Source: Gaiellasilicea sp963811885 (GTDB lineage: Bacteria > Actinomycetota > Thermoleophilia > Gaiellales > Gaiellaceae). From it: DNA of 64,000 bases. Positions 7,944 to 16,498 of the stretch are shown here, one piece after another. Under the pieces are notes generated by a model. The model worked only from the letters and a program-made list of their open reading frames with translations, did no database searches and was not told where the DNA came from. Position numbers and translations under genes: made by a program. The stretch's first letter is position 1. Each line of letters begins with the position of its first letter. The stretch spans positions 248,001 through 312,000 of the forward strand of contig CAWETB010000014.1 of the NCBI GenBank assembly GCA_963811885.1. Direction: 5' to 3'.

Positions 7944-10636
7944 TCGTCGGCTCCGGGCCGATCCGCATCGGCCAGGGCTGTGAGTTCGACTACGCAGGCG
8001 TCCAGGCCTGCCGCGCGCTGCGCGCCGAGGGCTATCGCGTCGTGCTCGCGAACTCGAACCCGGCGACGATCATGACCGACCCCGAATGGGCCGACGCGAC
8101 CTACCTCGAGCCGCTCGACGCCCTGACACTCGCCGAGATCATCGGCCGCGAGCAGCCCGATGCGCTGCTCCCCACCCTCGGTGGCCAGACGGCGCTCAAC
8201 CTTGCCGTCGAACTGGCGGAGAACGGCGTCCTGGCCGAGCACGGGGTCGAGCTGATCGGCGCCGACCTGCACGCGATCCGCACCGCCGAGGACCGCTCGC
8301 TCTTCCGGGCGGCGATGACAGCGGCCGGGCTGCCCGTGCCGACCAGCGTGGTCGTCACGACGCTCGACCAGCTCGACGACTGCCCGGTGCCGGCGGTCGT
8401 GCGGCCGGCGTTCACGCTGGGCGGGCGCGGCGGCGGGATCGCGCGCACGCGACAGGAACTGCGCGAGCGCGTCGAGCACGGCCTCGACGCGAGCCCGATC
8501 GGCCAGGTGCTCGTCGAGCGCTCGCTGGAAGGCTGGCAGGAGTTCGAGCTCGAGGTCGTCGTCGACACTGCGGGCAACTGCATCGTCGTCTGCTCGATCG
8601 AGAACCTCGACCCGGTCGGCGTCCACACCGGCGACTCGTGGACGGTGGCGCCGCAGCAGACGCTCCCCGACGGCGAGCTGCAGCGGCTCCGCGACGCCGC
8701 CTTCGCCTGCGCCCGCGCCGTCGGCGTCGCCACCGGCGGCGCCAACGTCCAGTTCGCATACGAGCCGCAGACCCGCGAGCTGCAGCTGATCGAGATGAAC
8801 CCGCGCGTCTCGCGCTCCTCCGCGCTCGCGTCGAAGGCAACCGGCTTCCCGATCGCGAAGCTGGCGGCGCTGCTCGCCGTGGGCTACACGCTCGACGAGC
8901 TGCCGAACGACATCACCGGCGTCTCGAGCGCCGCCTTCGAGCCGGCGCTCGACTACGTCGCGGTGAAGGCGCCGCGGTTCGACTTCGAGAAGTTCCCCGG
9001 CAACTCGGCGGAGCTCGGCACGGAGATGCGGGCGGTCGGCGAGGCGCTCGGAATCGGCCGCACGCTGCCGGAGGCGCTGCTGAAGGCGCTCGAGGGCGTC
9101 GAAGCGGGCTCCGTGCTGCCGGAGATCCCGGGCCTGCATCCGTACTTCGCCGGCGAGCTCGCCTCGATCCGCGCCGCCGAGGACGAGCTGCTCGCGACCG
9201 GCGACGTCGTCGCGGCGAAGCGCTTCGGGCTCCCGGACTCGCGCATCGCCGCGCTGCTCGGGGTCACCGAGGCGGACGTCCGCGGCCGCCGCCACCTCCC
9301 CGGCAGGCTCGCGGTCGACTCCTGCGCCGGCGAGTTCGAGGCCCGGACGCCGTACTACTACCTCTCCCACGAGCAGGACGACGGCGACGAGACCGCGCCC
9401 GGAGCGATCGTCGTGCTCGGCTCCGGCACGAACAGGATCGGCCAGGGGATCGAGTTCGACTACTGCTGCGTCCGGGCCGCGCAGGCGTTCCGCAAGCTCG
9501 GGCACGAGGTGGTGCTCGTCAACTCGAACCCCGAGACCGTCTCGACCGACTACGACACCTGCGACCGCCTCTATCTCGAGCCGGTCACGCTCGAGCGCGT
9601 GCTCGACGTCGTCGCGCTCGAGCAGCCGCTCGGCGTCGTCGTCTCGCTCGGCGGCCAGACGCCGCTCGGGCTCGCTGCCGCGCTCGCCGAGGCCGGCGTG
9701 CCGCTGCTCGGCGACCCGCTCGAGGCGATCGACCTCGCCGAGGACCGCGGCCGCTTCGGCGCGCTGCTCGCGGAACTGGGCATCACGGCGCCGGCGTGGA
9801 CGTCCGCCGCGACGACCGCAGAGGCCCGCGCATTCGCGGAGGAGATCGGCTATCCCGTGCTCGTCCGCCCCTCGTACGTCCTCGGCGGCCGCGGCATGCG
9901 CGTCGCGCGCGGCCCGGAGGAGCTCGAGCTCGCCGGCCCCGCGCTCGTCGACCGCTTCCTCGAGGGCGCGCTCGAGCTCGACGTCGACGTGCTCTGCGAC
10001 GGCGAGGACGGCTGGGTGGCGGCGATCGTCGAGCACGTCGAGCGCGCAGGCGTCCATTCGGGCGACTCGGCGTGCGTGCTGCCGGCGCCGTCGGTGAGCG
10101 CGCGGCTCGAGGCCGAGATCAGACAGCTCGCGTCGACGCTCGTCCGCGGCCTCGGCGCCCGCGGCCTGCTCAACCTGCAGCTGGCGCTCCACGAGGGCGT
10201 GCTCTACGTGCTCGAGGCGAACCCGCGGGCCTCGCGGACGATCCCGTTCGTGGCGAAGGCGACCGGGATCCCGCTCGTCGACCATGCCTGCCGCCTGCTT
10301 CTCGGTGCGACGCTCGCCGAGCTCGACCTCCCCGACCGCGCCGTCCCCACGCGCGCCTGGGCGAAGGAGGCGATCTTCCCCTCCGAGCGCTTCACCGGCG
10401 CCGGCGACCGCGGCGTCGAGATGCGCTCGACGGGCGAGGTGATGGCGAGCGGCGCGACTCCCGTCGCTGCGTACCGCCGCGCGCTGCAGGCCGCGGGCCG
10501 GGCCAGGGCGACCGCGGGGATCGGAGCACCGCTCCAGGCGAGCGTGTATCAGTACGGCCATGGCCGCCGACCCGCTCGTCCGGGAGACGCAGAAGCTGTA
10601 CGGCCTGCCGCTGTCGCAGTTCACGGCGGCGCGTAA
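7910..10636 (+). CDS. carB: Carbamoyl-phosphate synthase large subunit lacking the C-terminal allosteric domain
   Basis: Makes carbamoyl phosphate from bicarbonate, ammonia and 2 ATP. Both synthetase halves are present: GSGPIRIGQGCEFDYAG and SLGGQTALNLAVELAE in the first; GSGTNRIGQGIEFDYCC and SLGGQTPLGLAAALAE in the second; ATP-grasp metal sites EMNPRVSRSSALASKATG and EANPRASRTIPFVAKATG. The protein ends shortly after RSTGEVMASG, at 908 residues rather than about 1,060-1,100, so the MGS-like domain that binds UMP and ornithine is absent. The last roughly 26 residues overlap the next gene in another frame. The GTG start at 7910 gives PKRTDLRSILIVGSGPI, the normal N-terminus. Confidence 0.93.
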   Translation: MPKRTDLRSILIVGSGPIRIGQGCEFDYAGVQACRALRAEGYRVVLANSNPATIMTDPEWADATYLEPLDALTLAEIIGREQPDALLPTLGGQTALNLAVELAENGVLAEHGVELIGADLHAIRTAEDRSLFRAAMTAAGLPVPTSVVVTTLDQLDDCPVPAVVRPAFTLGGRGGGIARTRQELRERVEHGLDASPIGQVLVERSLEGWQEFELEVVVDTAGNCIVVCSIENLDPVGVHTGDSWTVAPQQTLPDGELQRLRDAAFACARAVGVATGGANVQFAYEPQTRELQLIEMNPRVSRSSALASKATGFPIAKLAALLAVGYTLDELPNDITGVSSAAFEPALDYVAVKAPRFDFEKFPGNSAELGTEMRAVGEALGIGRTLPEALLKALEGVEAGSVLPEIPGLHPYFAGELASIRAAEDELLATGDVVAAKRFGLPDSRIAALLGVTEADVRGRRHLPGRLAVDSCAGEFEARTPYYYLSHEQDDGDETAPGAIVVLGSGTNRIGQGIEFDYCCVRAAQAFRKLGHEVVLVNSNPETVSTDYDTCDRLYLEPVTLERVLDVVALEQPLGVVVSLGGQTPLGLAAALAEAGVPLLGDPLEAIDLAEDRGRFGALLAELGITAPAWTSAATTAEARAFAEEIGYPVLVRPSYVLGGRGMRVARGPEELELAGPALVDRFLEGALELDVDVLCDGEDGWVAAIVEHVERAGVHSGDSACVLPAPSVSARLEAEIRQLASTLVRGLGARGLLNLQLALHEGVLYVLEANPRASRTIPFVAKATGIPLVDHACRLLLGATLAELDLPDRAVPTRAWAKEAIFPSERFTGAGDRGVEMRSTGEVMASGATPVAAYRRALQAAGRARATAGIGAPLQASVYQYGHGRRPARPGDAEAVRPAAVAVHGGA

Positions 10637-11264
10637 CGCACGCGCGAAGGCGCTGAAGCAGAAGGGGGAAGAGGAGCTGGCGGCGGCGATCGCGGCCGTG
10701 CCCAAGCCGTCGGTCGCCGCGGGGGCGCTGAACGAGCTCGTCCACGAGGATCCGTCCGAGGTGCGGGCGCTCGTCCAGTCGGGCAAGCGGCTGCGGCAGG
10801 CGCAGGAGGCGGCCGTCTCCGGGAAGAAGGGCGCCGACCTCAACGAGGCGATCAAGGAGCACCGCGTCGCGCTCGAACGCGTCCAGCGCGACCTGCGCCG
10901 GCGGAAGCTGAGCGCCGCCACGCTCGACAAGGCGACGCAGACCCTGCGCGTCGCGTCGCTCGACCCCGCTCTCTGGCCGTTGCTCGAACGCGGCCTGCTG
11001 CACGAGGATCTGACCTCGTCCGGCTTCGGCATCGACCCCGGGCTGGTGCCGGCGGCGCCGAAGAAGCGCGCCGCACCGAAAGCGGCGCCGCCGAAGCAGG
11101 ACAAGCGGGCCGAGGAGCGCCGGCGTCGCGCGGAACGGAAGCTCGCCGAGGCGGAGCAGGCGCTCGCGGAGGCTCAACGCGGCGCCGAGCGCGCGCTGAA
11201 GGACGTCGAGCGGGCGACAGCGGATGTGGAGAGCGCCCGCAGCGCGCTCGCCGAGCTCGACTAG
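10560..11264 (+). CDS. Conserved actinobacterial protein of unknown function with C-terminal coiled coil
   Basis: 234 residues. The N-terminal part (LYGLPLSQFTAARNARAKAL, then KPSVAAGALNELV) resembles a hypothetical family I have seen in actinobacteria, in which a short helical domain precedes a charged tail. Residues 150-234 are rich in Ala, Glu, Lys and Arg with clear heptad character, predicting a coiled coil. There is no signal peptide and no enzyme motif. Its ATG lies inside the end of carB and its stop overlaps the convergent PPK2 gene stop by 4 bases. Function unknown. Confidence 0.65.
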   Translation: MAADPLVRETQKLYGLPLSQFTAARNARAKALKQKGEEELAAAIAAVPKPSVAAGALNELVHEDPSEVRALVQSGKRLRQAQEAAVSGKKGADLNEAIKEHRVALERVQRDLRRRKLSAATLDKATQTLRVASLDPALWPLLERGLLHEDLTSSGFGIDPGLVPAAPKKRAAPKAAPPKQDKRAEERRRRAERKLAEAEQALAEAQRGAERALKDVERATADVESARSALAELD

Positions 11265-12031
11265 GAGGGGTACTTCGGATCGAGCCGCCGCAGCGCCTCG
11301 ACCAGGACCGTCGCGACGGCGTGGTTCCGGACCCAGTTGCGGTCGGCGGGGATCACGTACCAGGGTGCGTGCTCGGTCGAGGTCTCGGTCAGAGCCTGCT
11401 CGTACGCCGACGTGTACTCGTCGAAGCGGCGCGCCGTCTCCTCGTCCTTCGGGTTGAACTTCCAGCGCTTCGTCGGATCGGACTCGCGCTCGGCGAACCG
11501 CTCCTGCTGCTCCTCGGCGGAGACGTGGAGGAAGCACTTGAGCACCGTCGTCCCCTCGTCCGTGAGCAGCCGCTCGAACTCGACGATCCGCTGCGGACGG
11601 CGGCTCCAGACTTCCTCCGGCGCGAGCTCGAGCACCCTGACCGTGACGACGTCCTCGTAGTGCGAGCGGTTGAAGATCCCGATCATCCCCCTGGCCGGGC
11701 ACTCCGCGTGCACGCGCCAGAGAAAGTCGTGCGCGAGCTCGACCGGCGTCGGCGCCTTGAACGACGTCACACGGCAGCCCTGCGGATTGACGCCCGTGAA
11801 GACATGGCGGATCGTGCCGTCCTTGCCCGACGCGTCGAGTCCCTGGAGGACGACGAGGACGCTTCGCCTCCCCTCTGCGTAGAGACGCTCCTGGAGCGAC
11901 CCGAGCTCCTCGAGCAGGGCCTCGAGCTCCTCGGCGGCATCCTTCTTGTCGGGCAGGCCGAGCGTGTCGCGCGGGTCGCGCTGCTCGAGGCCTGCGGCCG
12001 ACCCGGGCGTGACGATGAGCGCGTCGAGCAT
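11261..12031 (-). CDS. Polyphosphate kinase 2 family protein
   Basis: 256 residues, single PPK2 domain. The Walker A loop is GLDASGKDG at residues 64-72, followed by the PPK2 lid-region motifs FKAPTPVELAHDFLWRVH and the Walker B-like FNRSHYEDVV; the C-terminal part has DPTKRWKFNPKDEETA. PPK2 enzymes use polyphosphate to phosphorylate nucleotides. Single-domain members include class I (NDP to NTP) and class III (AMP and ADP to ATP), and sequence alone does not separate them here. Stands alone, with its stop overlapping the stop of the upstream convergent gene. Confidence 0.9.
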   Translation of the reverse strand: MLDALIVTPGSAAGLEQRDPRDTLGLPDKKDAAEELEALLEELGSLQERLYAEGRRSVLVVLQGLDASGKDGTIRHVFTGVNPQGCRVTSFKAPTPVELAHDFLWRVHAECPARGMIGIFNRSHYEDVVTVRVLELAPEEVWSRRPQRIVEFERLLTDEGTTVLKCFLHVSAEEQQERFAERESDPTKRWKFNPKDEETARRFDEYTSAYEQALTETSTEHAPWYVIPADRNWVRNHAVATVLVEALRRLDPKYPS

Positions 12032-12123
12032 CGGCCCAGCCTACTTTCGGGAAGGTACAGTCGGCTGACGGCGGCTGAGCACGGGCGGCCGGATTTCTTC
12101 GGCACGCGGATAGGAGGGCACTC

Positions 12124-12783
12124 ATGGCTCTGCAACTCAACGACACGGCACCCGACTTCGAGGCGAACACCACTGAAGGCCGCATCTCGTTCCACGACTG
12201 GATCGGCGACTCGTGGGCGGTCCTCTTCTCGCACCCGAAGGACTTCACGCCCATCTGCACGACCGAGCTCGGCTACATGGCGAAGATCAAGCCGGAGTTC
12301 GACCGGCGCGGCGTCAAGATCATCGGGCTCTCGGTCGACCCCTCCGACCGCCACGTCGACTGGGCCAAGGACATCGAGGAGACGCAGGGGCATGCGCCCA
12401 ACTACCCGATCATCGCCGACGAGGACTTCAAGGTCTCGAAGGCGTACGGGATGCTCGCGTCGAGCGTCGAGGGCGACCCGCTCGCACGGACGCCGGCCGA
12501 CAACCAGACGGTGCGCAACGTCTTCGTGATCGGCCCGGACAAGAAGATCAAGCTGATCCTCGTCTACCCGATGACCACCGGCCGCAACTTCGACGAGGTG
12601 CTGCGCGTGATCGACTCGCTGCAGCTGACCGCGAAGCACAAGGTCGCGACGCCGGTCAACTGGAAGCAGGGCGAGAACGTGATCATCGCCGGCTCCGTCA
12701 GCGACGACGAGGCGAAGGAGACGTACCCGGACGGCTGGGAGTCGCCGAAGCCCTACATCCGGATCGTCCCGCAGCCGCAGTAG
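12124..12783 (+). CDS. Peroxiredoxin, 1-Cys (Prx6-like)
   Basis: Thiol peroxidase of 219 residues. The active site is DFTPICTTELG with peroxidatic Cys45; no second cysteine is present in the protein, fitting the 1-Cys Prx6 group, whose long C-terminal domain (here about residues 165-219, including VATPVNWKQGENVI) is also present. Reduces hydrogen and organic peroxides in the cytoplasm; the reductant is unknown. A clear ribosome site, AGGAGGG, lies five bases before ATG. Its stop touches the stop of the convergent kelch gene. Confidence 0.93.
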   Translation: MALQLNDTAPDFEANTTEGRISFHDWIGDSWAVLFSHPKDFTPICTTELGYMAKIKPEFDRRGVKIIGLSVDPSDRHVDWAKDIEETQGHAPNYPIIADEDFKVSKAYGMLASSVEGDPLARTPADNQTVRNVFVIGPDKKIKLILVYPMTTGRNFDEVLRVIDSLQLTAKHKVATPVNWKQGENVIIAGSVSDDEAKETYPDGWESPKPYIRIVPQPQ

Positions 12784-13713
12784 CTAGGCCGGTTCGAGCC
12801 TGAAGACGGTGTCGCTGCCCTGCGAGGCATGGCTTGAGCCTGCCTCTGCGCTCCCACCGACGACGAGCACCGCACCGTCGACGACAACCGCTCGGGCGAA
12901 GGCCCGAGGCGCCGGAAGAGGCGTGGCACGCTTCCACTCGCCGTCCTCGAGCCGTAGCACCTCCGCCAGCGCCTTCCCGCTCGCCTGCGACTCGCCGCCG
13001 ACGACGAGGATCGTCGCCGTCCCGGACGACGGCGCCGTGCGTGCCGCGCGGCGGGATCGCCGGACCGGGCGTCCACGTGTCCGTCTCGGGGTCGTAGATG
13101 TCGACCTCGCCGAAGTCGTCGGAGCCGCTTCGCCCGCCGATCACCCAGAGCTTGCCCTCGTGCACGACCGCGGCGGGGCTGCCCTTCGCCCGCGGCAGCG
13201 GCGCCGCCTCACTCCAGCTGTCCGACGCCGGGTCGTAGACCGAGTGGAGGTCGAGCGTCGAGACCGAGTTGCCGCCGCCGACGACGTGGATCTTGCCGTC
13301 GACGACCGCTGCGGCGTGGCCGCCCCGAGCCTCGGGAAGCGGCGCCGCCTCGCTCCAGCTCCCAGCCTCGACGTCGTAGACATGAACCGCTGCCGTGGCG
13401 TCGTTCGTCGTGCGTCCCGAAGCCGCCGATCACATAGATGCGGCCGTCGAGGAACACGGCCGCGGGGGCGTTCAGGCCCTCGCCCGGCAGCGTCGCCACG
13501 TCGTCCCAGCCGTCGCCCTCGAGCCGCTCGACCTCGAGCACCGGTTGTCCGGAGGCATCGGTGCCGCCCAGCGCCCAGACGTTCTCTCCGTCCGAGGCGA
13601 TCGCATGAGCGGAGCGGCCGTGCGCGAGCGCGGGGGCCTGCTCCCAGCCCGCTTCCTCGTCGCCGCCGCCGCAGCCGGCGAGGAGCGCCACGGCGGCCAC
13701 GACGGCCGCGCAT
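12784..13713 (-). pseudogene. Kelch-repeat lipoprotein gene, reading frame broken at two or three points
   Basis: Joining frames gives a secreted beta-propeller of about 310 residues. It starts with a lipoprotein signal (VVAAVALLAGC, then GGGDEEAGWEQAP) and carries kelch blades such as AVFLDGRIYVIGGFG, AVVDGKIHVVGGGNS, VVHEGKLWVIGGRSG and VVDGAVLVVGGSA, each followed by a W-containing strand. Frame changes fall near 13,420 and near 13,020; the start (ATG 13713, GTG 13722 or CTG 13748) is uncertain because another slip may lie just after ATG. Each break is repaired by removing one base, so sequencing error is as likely as real inactivation. It follows the Tat-exported PLP enzyme on the same strand. 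Confidence 0.7.
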
Positions 13714-13744
13714 CCAGCGCACCGGTGCGCTGCGACGCCCGGCT

Positions 13745-15076
13745 TCAGAGGGAATGGATCGCGTCGAGGAGACGATCGACCTCCTCCGGCGTGTTGAGGA
13801 TGCTCGGGCCGGCACGAACGTACTCGGTTCGGTAGGGCGTGACGCTGAGAACGACGTCGTGCTCTGCGCGTAGGCGCGCGACGGCGTCCCTTGCCGCGAG
13901 GTCGCGCAGCTCGAAGCAGACGAGCCCGGACGACAGGCGCTCGTCGAGCGGCGTCCGCAGTCGTACACGCGGGTTCGCGGCCAGGCCTCGCTTGAGCCGC
14001 CCCGCCAGGCTGCGAGTGCGCTCGGTGATTCGCCGCCGCCCGATCCGCAGGTGCAAGTCGAGCGCTGCCGAGAGCGCCCAGCGGTGCTCGAACGAGTGGA
14101 AGCCGCCTGGGGTCATCAGTGGGCCGGGCGGCTCGTTCGGCGCGGTGTCGCCGTTCATCCAGGCCATGTAGGCCCTCCCGTCGAAGCTCGGGATCGTCGG
14201 CTCGAGCCGGCGCCAGGCCGCCGACCGTCCCCAGAGCAGCCCCGTCCCCCGCGGGCCGAAGAGCCACTTGTGGCAGCCGGTCGCGAACAGGTCGCAGCCG
14301 AGCTCGACCGGCGACGTCTCCTCCACGCCGAACGCATGCACCCCATCCGCGCAGAGCAGTACGCGCTCCCGCTCGGGCCGATCCCGGTTCGCCGCATGCA
14401 CGACGGCGGCGATCTCGTCGAGGGGGAGCTTCACCCCCGTCGACGAGTGGACCCACGTCACAGCGAGGCAGCGAGTTCGCGGGGTCAGCGCACGAGCGAT
14501 CGAGTCGACGATGCGCCCGCGCGTCGCCGTGGCCGGATCGTCGTAGAGGCGGACGAATCGAATCGCGGCGCCGCTTCGGGTCGCCGCCGCCCGAAGCGAG
14601 ACATGGGTGGCGTAGAAATCGTGCTCCGTCGTGACGATCTCGTCGCCGGGACTCAGGCGCAGCCCGCGATACATCAGCCCAAGACCCATCGTCGTGCTGT
14701 CGGTCAGCGCGATCTCGTCCGGTGACGTTCTCAGGTACCTCCCAGCGGCTTCGCGAACGCCGCGCTCGAGTGACTGCTCGTTGGCGTGGAGGTACTCGAC
14801 CGGGTTTGCGTCGAGCTCGCGCCGGTGCTGCTGGATCGCCTCGCGGACCTGTCGTGGGTGGGCGGCGAGCAGGAACGAGGCGAAGTGGAGGACGTCCGGC
14901 GCGAGGGCGAAGAGGTCGCGGACGCCGTCCCAGCTGTCGACGTCGGCGACGGGTGCAGGCTCGTCGGGCGAGCAGCCTGCGGCTCCAACAAGCGCGGTCC
15001 CCGCGAGGGCCGCACCGAGCCCGAGGAACTCGCGCCTGCCGAAGCGTCCGTCGTGATGGGGCTCGGCCTCGCGCAC
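13745..15076 (-). CDS. Tat-exported class V aminotransferase-like PLP enzyme (isopenicillin N epimerase-like)
   Basis: 443 residues. The N-terminus has a twin-arginine motif (GRFGRREFLGLG), a hydrophobic core and a cysteine after LVGAAG that may be lipidated, so the enzyme should be exported folded. The rest is a fold-type I PLP enzyme of the isopenicillin N epimerase/cysteine desulfurase group: LTDSTTMGLGLMYRGL, TEHDFYATH, CADGVHAFGV and the PLP lysine in ATGCHKWLFGPRGTG. The GTG at 15076 is chosen because AAAGGAG stands seven bases upstream. The substrate is unknown. Divergent from the M28 peptidase gene. Confidence 0.85.
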   Translation of the reverse strand: MREAEPHHDGRFGRREFLGLGAALAGTALVGAAGCSPDEPAPVADVDSWDGVRDLFALAPDVLHFASFLLAAHPRQVREAIQQHRRELDANPVEYLHANEQSLERGVREAAGRYLRTSPDEIALTDSTTMGLGLMYRGLRLSPGDEIVTTEHDFYATHVSLRAAATRSGAAIRFVRLYDDPATATRGRIVDSIARALTPRTRCLAVTWVHSSTGVKLPLDEIAAVVHAANRDRPERERVLLCADGVHAFGVEETSPVELGCDLFATGCHKWLFGPRGTGLLWGRSAAWRRLEPTIPSFDGRAYMAWMNGDTAPNEPPGPLMTPGGFHSFEHRWALSAALDLHLRIGRRRITERTRSLAGRLKRGLAANPRVRLRTPLDERLSSGLVCFELRDLAARDAVARLRAEHDVVLSVTPYRTEYVRAGPSILNTPEEVDRLLDAIHSL

Positions 15077-15119
15077 GTCGACTGCTCCTTTCGTAAACCG
15101 GTGTACGCTCCTATCGAAC

Positions 15120-16400
15120 ATGATCGCGCTTCGCGCCGTCGTCTGCATCGTGGCCATGTCGATCGCCGGCGGCTGCTCCTCCGCGGCTGTGCCTGAGGCC
15201 GTGCCGCCGCCCGATCGCGACCGCTACGTCTCCGAGCTCCCTCGCTCGGTGTCGGCGGCCCGGATGCGGCAGCACCTCGCCGCGCTGCAGAAAATCGCCG
15301 ACGCACACGGGGGAACACGCGTCGCGGGTGGCCCGGGCTACGCCGCCTCCGTCCGTTACGTCCGCGATGCGCTCGCCGCGGCCGGTTACCGGCCGAAGGT
15401 GAGCAGTTTCCCGTTCACGTCGTACCGAGAGCGGCGGGAGGTCGCGCGCCAGCTCACGCCCGTGGAGCGCCCGATCCGGGTCGAGGCGATCGACTACTCG
15501 CCTTCGACGCCCACCGGCGGATTGCGCGGACACGTCGCCTCGGCCGACAACGGCTGTGAGCCCGGGGACTTCGCGGGCGTGCGCGGGAAGATCGCGATCG
15601 CGAGCCGCGGCGTCTGCTTCATCTACCAGAAGGCGCAGAACGCGGCAGCCGCCGGCGCGACCGCACTGCTCGTCTTCAATCCCGAGCCGGGGCCGATCGA
15701 CGCGACGCTCGGGGATCCGAACGCCTCGTCGATTCCGGTCGCCGCCGTCGAGCCGCCCATCGCCCGCTCGCTGCTCGGAGCGACCGACGCGACGGTGAGC
15801 CTCGAGATCACGACCGAGAAGCGGCGTACGACCTCGCAGAACGTGATCGCGGGCACGCAAGCGCAGGGTCGCGTCCTCCTCGTCGGCGCCCATCTCGACT
15901 CAGTGCTCGCCGGACCGGGCATCAACGACAACGGCACCGGCGTCGCGGCGCTGCTCGAGATCGCCCGCGTCACGCGGGCGCGAGCGCCGAGGCTCGCAGT
16001 GCGGTTCGCGTTCTGGAGCGCCGAGGAGTTCGGCCTGATCGGGTCACGCGCCTACGCGAGCGGCATCGAGGCCGCCCAGCTCACGGGCTACCTCAACTTC
16101 GACATGCTCGGCACCCGCGGCGGCAGCGTGGGCGTCTACAAGGGGCCATTCGCCCAGCGGCTGCTGGGCTACTTCAAGCAGCGCGGGCTGCACGCCGAGA
16201 TCGTGGACCTCACAGGCCGCTCCGACCACTTCCCCTTCGAGCAGATCGGCGTCCCCACTGGCGGCCTCTTCGCCGGCGTCGACGCTTGCTACCACACCCG
16301 CTGTGATCGCCTTGGTGGGATCGACCTCAGGCTGCTCAAGCAACTCGCCTCTGCGGCCGCCTTCGGCGTGGCGTCGATCGCGCCGATTCGGCCGGAGTAA
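15120..16400 (+). CDS. Secreted M28-family metallopeptidase with PA domain (lipoprotein)
   Basis: 426 residues. The N-terminal lipobox SIAGGC predicts a lipoprotein. A PA-like insert follows (about residues 145-240: LRGHVASADNG, GKIAIASRGVCFIYQKAQNA). The catalytic M28 domain shows the two-zinc ligands in GAHLDSV, GINDNGTGVAALLE and WSAEEFGLIGSRAY, then NFDMLG and the terminal His region GRSDHFPFEQIGVP. Members are aminopeptidases releasing N-terminal residues from peptides outside the cell. Divergent from the exported PLP enzyme; no operon partner downstream, where a tRNA lies on the other strand. Confidence 0.92.
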   Translation: MIALRAVVCIVAMSIAGGCSSAAVPEAVPPPDRDRYVSELPRSVSAARMRQHLAALQKIADAHGGTRVAGGPGYAASVRYVRDALAAAGYRPKVSSFPFTSYRERREVARQLTPVERPIRVEAIDYSPSTPTGGLRGHVASADNGCEPGDFAGVRGKIAIASRGVCFIYQKAQNAAAAGATALLVFNPEPGPIDATLGDPNASSIPVAAVEPPIARSLLGATDATVSLEITTEKRRTTSQNVIAGTQAQGRVLLVGAHLDSVLAGPGINDNGTGVAALLEIARVTRARAPRLAVRFAFWSAEEFGLIGSRAYASGIEAAQLTGYLNFDMLGTRGGSVGVYKGPFAQRLLGYFKQRGLHAEIVDLTGRSDHFPFEQIGVPTGGLFAGVDACYHTRCDRLGGIDLRLLKQLASAAAFGVASIAPIRPE

Positions 16401-16404
16401 GTGA

Positions 16405-16477
16405 TGGAGCTAGGCGGGCTCGAACCGCCGACCTCCTGGGTGCGATCCAGGCGCTCTCCCAGCTGAGCTATAGCCCC
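16405..16477 (-). tRNA. tRNA-Ala (anticodon CGC)
   Basis: On the minus strand the sequence folds as a standard 73-nt cloverleaf. The acceptor stem pairs GGGGCTA with TAGCTCC, the D-arm carries AGCTCAGCTGGGAGAGC, the anticodon loop is ATCGCAC with anticodon CGC, and the T-arm is GCGGTTCGAGCCCGC. The discriminator is A and no CCA is encoded. Reads the GCG alanine codon, which is frequent in a GC-rich genome. Confidence 0.95.
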
Positions 16478-16498
16478 TCGGTCGCGCATTGTAGCGCC

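Noticed and set aside
6710..8000. A long open frame that starts upstream of carA and runs into carB
   Set aside because: The carA-overlapping part is Arg-rich shadow; only the portion from GTG 7910 matches CarB.
8086..10656. An 856-codon frame inside carB
   Set aside because: Arg-rich off-frame translation of carB with no family pattern.
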